In this document: one piece after another, positions 1 to 14,102 of the stretch | Position numbering within the stretch: the stretch's first letter is position 1 | Layout of the letters: each line of letters begins with the position of its first letter | Source of the DNA: Bacillus pumilus | GTDB lineage: Bacteria; Bacillota; Bacilli; Bacillales; Bacillaceae | Assembly: GCF_024498355.1 (NCBI RefSeq) | Contig: NZ_CP101833.1 | Location: forward strand, 1,469,001 to 1,533,000 | DNA: 64,000 nucleotides | Direction: 5' to 3' | The notes under the pieces: generated by a model | What the model was told of the DNA's origin: nothing | What the model saw: only the letters and a program-made list of their open reading frames with translations | Databases searched by the model: none | Program-made: the position numbers and the translations under genes

Positions 1-1
1 C

Positions 2-1840
<1,839 letters not shown>

Positions 1841-1844
<4 letters not shown>

Positions 1845-2935
1845 AGAGACGCTTAGTGCTAGAAAACGGAACAGTATTCGAAGGAACAGGCTTTGGCAGC
1901 TTAGAATCGTCAGTCGGAGAAGTCGTCTTTAATACGGGGATGACAGGCTATCAAGAAATTTTGTCTGATCCATCATACTGCGGACAAATTGTCACGCTCA
2001 CTTACCCGCTCATCGGCAACTATGGCATTAACCGTGATGATTTTGAATCGATCACACCGTTTGTGAAAGGGCTGATTGTGAAAGAACTTTGTGAAAAGCC
2101 CTCAAATTGGCGCTCTTCATACTCACTTGATGAATACTTGAAAATGAAAAACATTCCAGGGCTTAGCGGAATCGATACACGGAAGCTGACAAGAATGATT
2201 CGAAGTGCAGGAACATTAAGAGGGGCTTTTGCAGGACCGTATGAACAAGTGGAAGACGTTGTGCGCCGCCTTCAAACATTGCAGCTGCCAACAGATCAAG
2301 TGAGTCAAGTTTCTGTGAAAAATGCGTACCCAAGTCCAGGGAGAGGAAAAAGAATAGTGCTTGTGGATTTCGGGATGAAGCACGGCATATTGCGCGAGCT
2401 CAATAAACGTGACTGTGACGTCATTGTGGTGCCATACAATATCACTGCGAATGAAGTGCTGCAGTTAAAGCCTGACGGGATCATGCTTTCAAACGGCCCT
2501 GGGGACCCTGTTGATGTACCAGAAGCAGTTGAAATGATTCAGCAATTGATTGGGAAGTTACCACTCTTTGGCATTTGCCTAGGACACCAGTTATTCGCTC
2601 TTGCGTGTGGCGCAAGTACAGAAAAAATGAAATTCGGTCATAGAGGATCAAATCACCCGGTCAAAGAACTAGCAACTGGCAAGGTGACCTTGACGTCTCA
2701 AAACCATGGCTACACGGTAAGTACTATTAATGAAGACTTGCTTGAAGTAACGCATATTGCTCTAAATGATAATACGATTGAAGGGTTAAAACATAAAGAA
2801 GCGCCAGCATTTACTGTACAGTATCACCCAGAAGCATCACCGGGTCCAGAAGATGCCAACTACTTATTTGACGAGTTCATGGACATGATTCAGACGAATG
2901 AGAAAGAAGGGGAAGAAGTATGCCAAAACGCGTAG
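1841..2935 (+). CDS. pyrAA: Carbamoyl phosphate synthase small (glutaminase) subunit, pyrimidine-specific
   Basis: This subunit hydrolyses glutamine and channels ammonia to PyrAB. The 364-residue protein has the N-terminal CPSase small-chain domain (about 1-150) and a class I amidotransferase domain. Its catalytic triad is visible as C246 in FGICLGHQ and H329/E331 in [10 protein letters not shown]. The start overlaps pyrC by 4 nt (ATGA) and the end overlaps pyrAB by 16 nt, which suggests coupled synthesis of the two subunits. Position inside the pyr operon marks it as the pyrimidine-dedicated enzyme rather than the arginine paralogue. Confidence 0.98.
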
Positions 2936-5900
2936 ACATCAAAAAGATTTTAGTCATCGGTTCAGGTCCAATCATCATCGGTCAGGCAGCAGAGTTTGAC
3001 TATGCAGGCACACAGGCTTGCTTAGCACTAAAAGAAGAGGGCTATGAAGTCGTTCTTGTGAACTCCAATCCTGCGACGATCATGACAGATACAGAAATGG
3101 CCGACAAGGTATACATTGAACCACTGACACCAGAATTCTTAACACGAATTATTCGAAAGGAACGCCCTGATGCGATCTTACCAACACTTGGCGGACAAAC
3201 TGGACTGAACCTCGCTGTTGAATTATCAGATCTTGGCGTATTGGCTGAATGCGGCGTTGAAGTACTCGGAACAAAATTATCAGCTATTCAAAAAGCTGAG
3301 GACAGAGATTTATTCCGTAATCTGATGAATGAACTAAATGAACCTGTCCCAGAAAGTGAAATCATTCATAACCTTGAAGAAGCGATGGCGTTTACGAATC
3401 AAATCGGTTTCCCTGTTATTGTCAGACCAGCCTATACATTAGGCGGAACGGGCGGCGGAATTTGTACAAACGAGCAAGAATTGAAGGAAATCGTCGAAAA
3501 TGGATTGAAGCTAAGCCCAGTCACACAATGCTTGCTTGAAAAGAGTATTGCGGGCTTTAAAGAAATTGAATATGAAGTTATGCGTGATAGCGGTGACCAT
3601 GCGATCGTTGTTTGTAACATGGAAAACTTTGATCCTGTCGGCATCCACACAGGTGACAGCATTGTCGTTGCACCAAGCCAAACGTTAAGTGACCGCGAAT
3701 ATCAGCTGCTTCGTAATGTGTCACTGAAGCTCATCCGTGCACTTGGCATTGAAGGCGGCTGTAACGTACAGCTGGCACTTGATCCGAACAGCTTTCAATA
3801 CTATATCATCGAAGTAAACCCGCGCGTGAGCCGTTCCTCTGCGCTTGCGTCTAAAGCGACAGGTTATCCAATTGCAAAACTTGCAGCGAAAATTGCTGTC
3901 GGCTTAACGCTTGATGAAATGATGAACCCAGTCACAGGTAAAACATATGCAGCCTTCGAGCCAGCACTTGACTATATCGTATCAAAAATCCCGCGCTGGC
4001 CGTTTGACAAATTTGAATCTGCCAACAGACGTCTTGGTACGCAAATGAAAGCAACCGGTGAAGTCATGGCGATCGGCCGTACATTAGAAGAGTCTCTTTT
4101 AAAGGCTGTACGTTCACTTGAAGCGGATGTGCATCACATTGAATTAAAAGATGAAGCAGACATCACAAACGAAGTGCTCGAAAAGCGGATTATCAAAGCA
4201 GGAGACGAGCGGCTATTTTATATCGCTGAGGCGCTTAGAAGAGGCTACACAGTCGAACAGATTCATGAATTCTCAAAAATAGATTATTTCTTCCTCCATA
4301 AGCTAGAAGGCATCATCGCATTTGAAAAGACGTTAAAAGAAAAGAAAGGCAATACAGACGTATTAAAAGAAGCGAAAGATAAAGGCTTCTCAGACATCTA
4401 TATTAGCCGAGAGTGGAACATGAAGGAAGCGGATGTCTACAAGCTAAGACAAGAAGCAGGCATCGTTCCTGTTTACAAAATGGTGGATACATGTGCGGCA
4501 GAATTTGAATCAGAGACGCCATATTTCTACAGTACGTATGAAGATGAAAATGAATCAGAACGAACAGACAAGAAAAGCGTCATAGTGTTAGGCTCAGGTC
4601 CAATCCGAATTGGACAAGGGGTCGAGTTTGATTATGCAACCGTTCATTCTGTGTGGGCGATCAAACAAGCAGGGTATGAAGCCATCATTATAAACAACAA
4701 CCCTGAAACGGTCTCAACAGACTTCAGTATTTCAGATAAGCTTTACTTTGAACCACTTACTGTAGAAGATGTGATGCACATCATCGACCTTGAAAAACCA
4801 GAAGGTGTCGTTGTTCAGTTCGGCGGACAAACAGCGATCAACTTAGCAGATGAATTATCGAATAGAGGGGTTAAGATTCTAGGAACTTCGCTTGAAGACC
4901 TTGACCGCGCGGAAAACCGTGACAAGTTTGAACAAACATTAGAAACACTCGGCGTTCCGCAGCCAAAAGGAAAAACAGCTACGTCTGTGCCGGAGGCGGT
5001 AGCGATTGCGAATCAGATTGGCTACCCAGTCCTTGTCCGTCCTTCCTATGTATTAGGCGGTCGTGCGATGGAAATCGTTTATCAAGAAGAAGAGCTTCTT
5101 CACTACATGGAGAATGCGGTGAAAGTCAATCCGCAGCACCCAGTGTTAATTGACAAATATTTGACGGGAAAAGAAATTGAAGTAGATGCCGTGTCTGACG
5201 GAGAAACTGTCGTGATCCCAGGGATTATGGAACATATTGAAAGAGCCGGGGTCCACTCAGGTGACTCGATTGCGGTTTACCCTCCGCAAACATTGTCTGA
5301 TGAGATCAAAGCAAAGATCGCAGAATACACGATTAAACTCGCAAAAGGACTTAACATTATTGGACTGCTTAACATTCAATTTGTTCTATCAAAGGGAGAA
5401 GTGTTCGTCCTTGAAGTGAATCCGCGTTCAAGCCGGACTGTCCCATTCTTAAGTAAAATTACGGGCATTCCAATGGCAAACCTAGCGACAAAAGTCATTT
5501 TAGGTGACAAGCTCAAAAACTATGGCTACCAAGAAGGGCTTCACACCGAACAAGAAGGGGTGTACGTCAAAGTCCCAGTCTTCTCTTTTGCAAAACTAAG
5601 AAGAGTGGATATTACACTCGGGCCTGAAATGAAATCAACAGGTGAAGTTATGGGGAAAGATGTCACAATTGAAAAAGCCCTCTACAAAGGGTTGATTGCA
5701 TCAGGGATACAAATTCCAAATGACGGAACGGTTCTCCTCACAGTCGCTGACAAGGATAAAGAAGAAGGGCTAGAGATTGCAAGAAGATTCCATTCCATCG
5801 GTTATCATATTTTAGCGACAGAAGGAACGGCGAATTACTTAAAACAAGCCTCCATTCCATCAAGTGTTGTCGGCAAAATAGGAGAAGAAGGCAAAAACCT

Positions 5901-6131
5901 TCTCGATGTCATTCGAAACGGGGAAGCTCAATTTGTCATCAACACCCTGACAAAAGGAAAGCAGCCGGCAAGAGACGGCTTTAGAATTAGACGTGAATCT
6001 GTTGAAAATGGAGTGGCTTGCTTAACGTCACTAGATACAGCAGAAGCCATTTTAAGAGTGCTTGAGAGCATGACATTTAGAGCAGACGAAATGCCAGAAG
6101 TGAAAACGAATGCTGAGGTGACAGTAACGAT

Positions 6132-6135
<4 letters not shown>
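2920..6135 (+). CDS. pyrAB: Carbamoyl phosphate synthase large (ammonia/ATP) subunit, pyrimidine-specific
   Basis: This large synthetase subunit uses two ATP, bicarbonate and ammonia to make carbamoyl phosphate. The 1071-residue protein shows the family's internal duplication: [20 protein letters not shown] near the N terminus is mirrored by [20 protein letters not shown] at about residue 550. Each half carries an ATP-grasp domain ([15 protein letters not shown] and [12 protein letters not shown]). A C-terminal MGS-like regulatory domain follows from about 930, where UMP/PRPP allostery is expected in the family. It overlaps pyrAA by 16 nt and pyrK by 4 nt. Confidence 0.98.
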
Positions 6136-8510
<2,375 letters not shown>

Positions 8511-8517
8511 CTGCCGG

Positions 8518-9156
8518 ATGAAAACGAAAATCGCTAAACATCTACTACAAATCAAAGCTGTCTCATTAAAACCAGACACACCGTTTACGTGGGCAAGCGG
8601 CATCAAATCACCGATTTACTGTGATAACCGCCTGACTTTGTCGTACCCGGAAGTGAGACACGACATCGCTGAAGGTCTAAAAGATTTGATTCTCACTCAT
8701 TTTGAGGGAGCGGAGGTTGTCGCTGGCACTGCAACAGCGGGCATTCCGCATGCCGCATTAGCTGCAGACCGCCTGAACGTGCCGATGTGTTATGTCAGAA
8801 GTAAGCCAAAAGCACACGGAAAAGGGAATCAGATTGAAGGAGCCGTATCGCCTGGTCAAAAAGTTGTTGTCGTAGAAGACCTCATTTCAACTGGTGGGAG
8901 CGTGCTTGAAGTGGTCTCGGCTCTTCAAGACGAAGGCTGTGACGTACTCGGAGTTGCTGCAATTTTCACATACGGCCTGCCAAAAGCAGCTGCTGCTTTT
9001 CAAGAGAAAAACATTCCATATGTCACACTAACAGACTATGACACGCTGACAGACGTGGCTCTTGAGCTAAAAGCGATCGAACCTTCTGCTATGAATAAAC
9101 TAAAACGCTGGAGACAAGATCCTACCTCTGAATCTTGGATGGAAGAAACGGTTTAA
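8518..9156 (+). CDS. pyrE: Orotate phosphoribosyltransferase
   Basis: PyrE transfers ribose 5-phosphate from PRPP to orotate to give OMP. The 212-residue protein has the PRPP-binding signature [13 protein letters not shown] around residues 118-130 and the flexible-loop segment [11 protein letters not shown]. It is the last gene of the operon, 7 nt after pyrF, and is followed at once by an intrinsic terminator. Numerically PyrE acts before PyrF in the pathway although it is encoded after it. Confidence 0.98.
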   Translation: MKTKIAKHLLQIKAVSLKPDTPFTWASGIKSPIYCDNRLTLSYPEVRHDIAEGLKDLILTHFEGAEVVAGTATAGIPHAALAADRLNVPMCYVRSKPKAHGKGNQIEGAVSPGQKVVVVEDLISTGGSVLEVVSALQDEGCDVLGVAAIFTYGLPKAAAAFQEKNIPYVTLTDYDTLTDVALELKAIEPSAMNKLKRWRQDPTSESWMEETV

Positions 9157-9184
9157 AAGCTGTGCCACTCGCACAGCTTTTTCA
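9155..9184 (+). terminator. Intrinsic terminator of the pyr operon
   Basis: A perfect 11-bp stem (9155-9165 with 9171-9181, loop CACTC) is followed by a T-run. The left arm begins within the pyrE stop codon. It closes the pyrimidine operon and insulates the sulfate-assimilation operon. Confidence 0.93.
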
Positions 9185-9249
9185 TTTGGTTAAAAATAGT
9201 AAAATAGACTCAAATTTAAATAAAAACTAATCCTATCAATAAAGTCGGG

Positions 9250-9277
9250 TTGACTTTTGTTTGAATTGTGTTAATAT
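9250..9277 (+). promoter_or_regulatory. Sigma-A promoter of the cysH operon
   Basis: TTGACT at 9250-9255 and TAATAT at 9272-9277, separated by 16 bp, sit about 15 bp before the SAM riboswitch. Transcription should start near 9284, just before P1 of the aptamer. Confidence 0.75.
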
Positions 9278-9290
9278 TTAATACAAATTA

Positions 9291-9444
9291 AAACTCTTAT
9301 CCAGAGAGGTGGAGGGACTGGCCCGATGAAACCCGGCAACCTGCGATTCGTAAGGTGCCACTTCCTGCAAAATGATTCTATTTTGAAAGATAAGGAAATC
9401 GTGAGCTTCCTCATCTTTCTTTCGGACTGAAAGAAAGTTTTTTT
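9291..9444 (+). promoter_or_regulatory. SAM-I (S-box) riboswitch with intrinsic terminator
   Basis: The class I SAM aptamer signature is plain: CTTATC (9295-9300), AGAGAGGTGGAGGGACTGG, GATGAAACC and GGCAACC, closed by GATAAG at 9389-9394, which pairs with the first strand to form P1. The expression platform ends in a 9-bp stem (9415-9423 with 9429-9437, loop GGACT) and seven Ts. The family logic is that SAM binding favours the terminator, so low SAM (methionine or sulfur limitation) lets transcription run into cysH. An antiterminator would form from the P1 3' strand and the region up to the terminator. Confidence 0.96.
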
Positions 9445-9469
9445 ATTTTAACGTGAGGAGGAAGAGGAG

Positions 9470-9616
9470 ATGGAAGTGAAACAAAACCAGGATGAGGGCT
9501 TAGTGAAGCACATGCAAGAACTGATTGGGGATATAAAATTCGGTTCGATTACGTTGATTGTTTAGGACGGTCAAGTGATTCAAGTAGAAAAAAACGAAAA
9601 AATTAGGTTGAAGTAG
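9470..9616 (+). pseudogene. YezD-like (DUF2292) small gene interrupted by an in-frame TAG
   Basis: From the ATG at 9470, behind the strong GAGGAGGAAGAGGAG site, the frame reads a small helix, then IKFGSITLIV, then TAG at 9563-9565, then DGQVIQVEKNEKIRL and a second TAG at 9614. The two halves together resemble the roughly 50-residue DUF2292/YezD family (pattern FGS..I.V.DG.V.QIE..EK.R), with the stop at the variable residue just before DG. A single change such as CAG to TAG would restore a 48-codon frame. The gene family is often placed behind S-boxes next to sulfate genes. The unbroken downstream similarity suggests a recent lesion, or a sequencing error, rather than a decayed relic. Confidence 0.72.
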
Positions 9617-9661
9617 TGCGCAGATTAGCAATATGAGCGGTACTCCGGAAGGGGAGAAACA

Positions 9662-10363
9662 ATGTTAACTTACGAAAATTGGCAAGAGCCGTCCATTACA
9701 TTTCAAGAGGACGATTTGTATAAAGGGGCCCTATCCGTGCTGAAATGGGCGTACGGTCATTATGGTGATCAGCTCGTTTATGCATGCAGTTTTGGCATTG
9801 AGGGCATTGTCCTGATTGATCTTATTGCGAAAGTAAAAAAGGATGCGAGAATTGTCTTTTTAGATACAGGTCTGCATTTTAAGGAAACGTACGATACAAT
9901 TGATGCGGTAAAGGAAAGATACCCCGGTTTAGACATCGTACTGAAAACACCTGAGCTGACAGTTGAACAGCAAAACGAGCAGCATGGTGAAAAATTATGG
10001 GAAACAAATCCTCAAAGCTGCTGCCATATGCGCAAGGTCATTCCTTTGCAAGAGACACTATCTGGCTATCCGGCATGGCTTTCTGGCTTAAGAAGAGAGC
10101 AGTCACCAAAACGAGCAGGTACGAACTTTTTAAATCAGGATGAAAAGTTCAAATCAGTGAAAGTATGTCCGCTCATTCACTGGACGTGGAAGGACATATG
10201 GAGATATGCATCTAGAGAGGATCTTACTTATAATCCGCTGCATGACCAGGGATACCCAAGTATCGGCTGTGCACCGTGTACACAGCCAGCATTTACTGCG
10301 GATGATTTGCGTTCTGGCAGATGGTCAGGTACAGCAAAGACAGAGTGCGGATTACATGAGTAA
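9662..10363 (+). CDS. cysH: Phosphoadenylyl-sulfate (PAPS/APS) reductase
   Basis: CysH reduces activated sulfate to sulfite using thioredoxin. The 233-residue protein has the ATP-pyrophosphatase-like fold (ACSFGIEG near the N terminus) and the C-terminal ECGLH with the catalytic Cys. It also has the CC pair (SCCHMRK) and CxxC (CAPCTQP) that hold a 4Fe-4S cluster. Such clusters mark APS-type reductases, and the B. subtilis homologue accepts both APS and PAPS. It is the first intact gene after the S-box and has the ribosome binding site GGAAGGGGAG. cysP follows after 13 nt. Confidence 0.96.
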   Translation: MLTYENWQEPSITFQEDDLYKGALSVLKWAYGHYGDQLVYACSFGIEGIVLIDLIAKVKKDARIVFLDTGLHFKETYDTIDAVKERYPGLDIVLKTPELTVEQQNEQHGEKLWETNPQSCCHMRKVIPLQETLSGYPAWLSGLRREQSPKRAGTNFLNQDEKFKSVKVCPLIHWTWKDIWRYASREDLTYNPLHDQGYPSIGCAPCTQPAFTADDLRSGRWSGTAKTECGLHE

Positions 10364-10376
10364 GGGAGCATAATGT

Positions 10377-11441
10377 ATGGAAATCGCCGCAATTTTATTT
10401 AGTTTATTCTTTGCTTTAAACATAGGCGCAAGCGGAGCAGCCGCTTCTATGGGCATTGCGTATGGATCAGGTGCAATTAAAAAGCCCATCTATGCACTCA
10501 GCGTTTGTGCAGTCGGAGTTTTAGCAGGTTCAGTGATTGGCGGCGGTGAGGTCGTCAAAACGATTAGCTCTGGTATTATGCCAGAATCTGTGATTACAAT
10601 TGAAATTGTTTGTATCATCATTGGTTCTGCCGCATTATCACTCTTCATAGCGAATCTGATGGCCATCCCTTTATCAACAAGTGAGGTCACAGTAGGGGCT
10701 GTGGTCGGTGTTGCAGTCGCGTATAAAGTGTTATATGTGAAATCTATTTTAGTCATTGTGGCCTTTTGGATCATCATTCCACTTGTCGCCTTTGTTTTCA
10801 CCTTTACTGTAGTCAAAATCATCAGAATGTTCCCTAAACGCACATTATCTAAAAAAAGCACTGCGATTTTATCAGTCTTGCTCATGATCAGTGGATTTCT
10901 AGAGGCGTTTTCAGCCGGTATGAACAATGTTGCCAATGCAGTCGGCCCGCTTGTGGCCTCAAGCGTCTTGTCCGTTGGGCAAGGAACACTTTACGGCGGA
11001 ATCTTCGTCGCACTTGGTGCCCTGTTGCTTGGCAGAAGAGTGCTAGAAACAAACGGAAAGAAAATCACCCGCTATCAAACGGGTGAAGGGATTTTGTTAT
11101 CGAGTACCGGCGCTGGACTTGTCATCGTCAGCTCTATTTTTGGGCTGCCAGTTCCACTTACTCAAATCACCTCCTCGTCCATTATCGGACTTGGGATGGC
11201 AAAGGGTGGACCTAACATTTTTCATAAACATATCGTGAAAAAGATGCTGAAGGTCTGGGTTGTGTCACCCTTTTTATCACTCAGCCTATCGTATCTGCTG
11301 GTGAGCCTTTTCCTAAAAGGAGATTATTACTCTATTTTTATCATGATGAGTGTACTGCTTGCCTCACTCGGTGCGCTGAGTCTGATGAAGGCAGTCAAAA
11401 ATGAAAGCAGCTCTATTCATGAGCAGGGCGGCGGGATTTAA
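10377..11441 (+). CDS. cysP: Sulfate permease, PiT family
   Basis: CysP imports sulfate across the membrane. The 354-residue protein is highly hydrophobic, with about eleven predicted membrane segments, and shows the inorganic-phosphate-transporter (PiT) repeat elements GASGAAASMGIAYGSGAI near the N terminus and GMNNVANAVGPLVAS around residue 180. The PiT family normally carries phosphate; placement between cysH and sat and similarity to B. subtilis CysP point to sulfate. The N-terminal repeat reads GASGAAAS, where classical phosphate carriers have GANDVAN. Confidence 0.95.
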   Translation: MEIAAILFSLFFALNIGASGAAASMGIAYGSGAIKKPIYALSVCAVGVLAGSVIGGGEVVKTISSGIMPESVITIEIVCIIIGSAALSLFIANLMAIPLSTSEVTVGAVVGVAVAYKVLYVKSILVIVAFWIIIPLVAFVFTFTVVKIIRMFPKRTLSKKSTAILSVLLMISGFLEAFSAGMNNVANAVGPLVASSVLSVGQGTLYGGIFVALGALLLGRRVLETNGKKITRYQTGEGILLSSTGAGLVIVSSIFGLPVPLTQITSSSIIGLGMAKGGPNIFHKHIVKKMLKVWVVSPFLSLSLSYLLVSLFLKGDYYSIFIMMSVLLASLGALSLMKAVKNESSSIHEQGGGI

Positions 11442-11498
11442 CTATAAATCCGACTATTAACATCTAATAAATATGAACATTGAGAGGAAGATGGACAA

Positions 11499-12635
11499 AT
11501 GAGTTTAACACCACATGGTGGCGTATTAATGAATCGAGTAAATGAAGAATATGATCTCAGCACGGCTGCGAAGGAAATTGAACTAGATGCGATTTCCTTT
11601 GCAGACCTTGAACTCATTGCAATTGGCGGGTATAGTCCAATTGAAGGATTTTTAACAAAAGCTGATTATGAAGCAGTTGTCAGCAGTATGCGGCTAGCAA
11701 GTGGTGTCGTTTGGTCTCTTCCGATTACGCTGCCAGTCACAAAGGAAAAGGCAGCCGAGATCAACCAAGGTGATATTGTGCGTCTATCGTACAATGGAAC
11801 AGTATACGGGATCATTGAAGTAGAGGATCAATACACACCAGATAAGGAAAAAGAAGCTGTAAATGTGTATAAAACAGATGACCGCAATCATCCAGGCGTG
11901 AAAAAATTATTTGAACGCGGTGACACGTATATTGGCGGTAAAATTACACTGACGAAACGAAGCGAAAAACCATTTCCTCAATTTACGTATGAGCCAGAAG
12001 AAACAAGAAAACATTTTAAAGAAAATGGATGGAAAACAATTGTTGGGTTCCAAACGAGAAACCCCGTCCACCGTGCCCATGAATATATTCAAAAGACAGC
12101 ACTAGAAACAGTCGATGGTTTGTTTTTAAATCCGCTTGTTGGTGAAACAAAATCTGATGATATCCCAGCAGATGTGAGAATGAAAAGCTATCAAGTGTTA
12201 TTGAACGGTTATTATCCAAAAGATCGCGTCTTTTTAGGTGTTTTTCCTGCTGCAATGCGTTATGCTGGACCAAAGGAAGCGATATTTCATGCGCTTGTTC
12301 GTAAAAATTATGGTTGCACACATTTTATTGTCGGAAGAGATCATGCAGGTGTTGGTGATTATTACGGCACATACGAGGCGCAGGAGCTATTTGATCAATT
12401 TACAAGCGAAGAGATTGGCATTACTCCGTTAAAATTTGAACACAGCTTCTACTGCAATACATGTGAAGCGATGGCAACACCAAAAACATGTCCGCACGAT
12501 AAAAGTGAGCATGTCATTCTTTCAGGTACAAAGGTTCGAACGATGCTGAGAAACGGTGAATTACCACCAAGCACGTTCAGCCGAAAAGAAGTTATTGAAA
12601 CATTAATCGAAGGATTAAAAACGACGGTATCTTAA
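11499..12635 (+). CDS. sat: Sulfate adenylyltransferase (ATP sulfurylase)
   Basis: Sat makes adenosine 5'-phosphosulfate from ATP and sulfate, the activation step that feeds CysC and CysH. The 378-residue protein has the nucleotide-binding motifs [14 protein letters not shown] (around residue 185), [12 protein letters not shown] and [11 protein letters not shown], all conserved in homo-oligomeric ATP sulfurylases. A CxxC-type zinc region ([15 protein letters not shown]) is also present. It starts 57 nt after cysP with a GAGAGGAAG ribosome binding site, and is followed by cysC after 13 nt. Confidence 0.97.
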   Translation: MSLTPHGGVLMNRVNEEYDLSTAAKEIELDAISFADLELIAIGGYSPIEGFLTKADYEAVVSSMRLASGVVWSLPITLPVTKEKAAEINQGDIVRLSYNGTVYGIIEVEDQYTPDKEKEAVNVYKTDDRNHPGVKKLFERGDTYIGGKITLTKRSEKPFPQFTYEPEETRKHFKENGWKTIVGFQTRNPVHRAHEYIQKTALETVDGLFLNPLVGETKSDDIPADVRMKSYQVLLNGYYPKDRVFLGVFPAAMRYAGPKEAIFHALVRKNYGCTHFIVGRDHAGVGDYYGTYEAQELFDQFTSEEIGITPLKFEHSFYCNTCEAMATPKTCPHDKSEHVILSGTKVRTMLRNGELPPSTFSRKEVIETLIEGLKTTVS

Positions 12636-12648
12636 AGGAGCGTATGAC

Positions 12649-13242
12649 ATGAGCAACGAACATATCGTATGGCATGATTCATCTATTACAAAAAAAGAAT
12701 ATCAACAGAAAAACAATCATACAAGCGGCATCATCTGGCTCACTGGTCTAAGTGGTTCAGGCAAATCGACGCTCGCAAATGCAGCGGCTAGAGAGCTGTT
12801 TGAACAAGGCTACCAAGTCACAGTCCTTGATGGCGATAACGTACGACATGGACTCAATAAAGATTTAGGGTTTTCAGATGATGACAGAAAAGAAAACATC
12901 CGGCGCATCGGAGAAGTGGCGAAATTATTTGTTGAGCAAGGGACCATTGTCATCACAGCTTTTATTTCTCCATTTCAAGAAGATCGCCAAATTGTTAGAC
13001 AGTTAGTCGATGATGGGGAATTTCACGAAGTGTTTGTGAAATGTGATCTGAACGTGTGTGAAGAGCGTGATCCAAAGGGGTTATATAAAAAAGCCAGAAA
13101 CGGCGAAATTCCATTTTTCACTGGAATTGATTCACCATATGAAGAGCCAGCTGCACCTGAGCTCGTATTAGATACAGGTGAATGGTCTCGCGAGGAGTCC
13201 AAACAGCGCCTCGTTGATTATGTAAAGGGAAGAGCGAAATAA
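12649..13242 (+). CDS. cysC: Adenylyl-sulfate kinase
   Basis: CysC phosphorylates APS to PAPS. The 197-residue P-loop kinase has Walker [10 protein letters not shown] at residues 33-41, [16 protein letters not shown], and the family lid region FISPFQEDR followed by [14 protein letters not shown]. Its place between sat and the siroheme genes fits a complete sulfate-to-sulfite route. The operon lacks cysJI, so sulfite reductase must be encoded elsewhere. Ribosome binding site AAAGGAGCG precedes the ATG. Confidence 0.97.
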   Translation: MSNEHIVWHDSSITKKEYQQKNNHTSGIIWLTGLSGSGKSTLANAAARELFEQGYQVTVLDGDNVRHGLNKDLGFSDDDRKENIRRIGEVAKLFVEQGTIVITAFISPFQEDRQIVRQLVDDGEFHEVFVKCDLNVCEERDPKGLYKKARNGEIPFFTGIDSPYEEPAAPELVLDTGEWSREESKQRLVDYVKGRAK

Positions 13243-13270
13243 TCGGCTGATGGCAGGGGGAGAAAGCGCG

Positions 13271-14026
13271 ATGGGGAAAGTATACATTGTTGGTGCCGGA
13301 CCGGGTGATCCAGACTTAATTACATTGAAGGCCCATAAGGCAATACAGCAGGCAGATGTCATTTTATATGATCGTCTCGTCAATCAAGAGATTCTCGCCC
13401 ACGCCAAACCGGAGGCGGAATTGATCTATTGCGGCAAGCTGCCAAATCATCATACGATGAGACAGGAAGCCATCAATGAAGCGCTTGTGACTCATGCAAA
13501 GAAAGGGAACGTTGTCGTTCGTCTAAAAGGCGGCGATCCCTTTGTATTTGGCCGCGGCGGTGAAGAAATTGAATGCTTAGCTGAGCACGGGATTCCGTAT
13601 GAGGTCGTCCCTGGGATTACCTCTGGTATTGCAGCGGCTGCTTATGCGGGCATTCCAGTGACGCACCGTGAATTCAGCTCAAATGTCGCTTTTGTCACAG
13701 GACATTATCAAAAGGATGAACATTTTGAAGAAAAGTGGGAGGCGCTGGCAACGGGAATTGATACCCTTGTCATATACATGGGCGTCAAAAACGTAGAAAG
13801 AGTGCAGCGGCTTCTTTTGAAAAATGGACGGGAACCTGAAACACCAGCTGCGTTTATTCACTGGGGAACCACTACGAGTCAAAAGACGACTTGCTGCACT
13901 GTAGCGACGCTGTCTGAAACAGTTGAAAAAGAAGGAATCGAGCATCCGAGTTTAATTGTTGTAGGAGACGTCGTTCATTTTCATCAAAAGCTGAGCTGGT
14001 TTGAACCTGCACTGATCGAGAAATAA
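13271..14026 (+). CDS. ylnD: Uroporphyrinogen-III C-methyltransferase (SUMT)
   Basis: This enzyme methylates uroporphyrinogen III twice with SAM to give precorrin-2, the first step towards siroheme, the cofactor of sulfite reductase. The 251-residue product has the tetrapyrrole-methylase motifs [15 protein letters not shown] at the N terminus, [13 protein letters not shown] and VVPGITSG. I start at 13271 rather than at the upstream in-frame ATG at 13250 because AGGGGGAGAAAG is 6-12 nt before it and [10 protein letters not shown] is the family N terminus. SAM use fits with S-box control of the operon. Confidence 0.95.
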   Translation: MGKVYIVGAGPGDPDLITLKAHKAIQQADVILYDRLVNQEILAHAKPEAELIYCGKLPNHHTMRQEAINEALVTHAKKGNVVVRLKGGDPFVFGRGGEEIECLAEHGIPYEVVPGITSGIAAAAYAGIPVTHREFSSNVAFVTGHYQKDEHFEEKWEALATGIDTLVIYMGVKNVERVQRLLLKNGREPETPAAFIHWGTTTSQKTTCCTVATLSETVEKEGIEHPSLIVVGDVVHFHQKLSWFEPALIEK

Positions 14027-14037
14027 AGAACGAAGGG

Positions 14038-14068
14038 GAAAAGACACGTAGATACATCGTGTCTTTTC
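14038..14068 (+). terminator. Hairpin between ylnD and ylnE (possible internal terminator or processing site)
   Basis: A perfect 11-bp inverted repeat (14038-14048 with 14058-14068, loop TAGATACAT) lies in the only sizeable gap inside the siroheme part of the operon. The right arm ends in TTTTC, a short T-run within the stem, so termination would be partial at best. It could lower ylnE-ylnF output or stabilise the upstream mRNA. Confidence 0.6.
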
Positions 14069-14102
14069 GTCTGATCAAAACAGGATGAGAGGGAGAAGCC
14101 AA

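Noticed and set aside
9563..9565. Reading the TAG as a recoded (read-through or pyrrolysine) codon
   Set aside because: Bacillus has no known pyrrolysine system and no recoding element is visible; a nonsense mutation or sequencing error is simpler.
10490..10936. Minus-strand frame of 148 codons inside cysP
   Set aside because: Antisense shadow of a hydrophobic membrane protein gene; no start signal or similarity.
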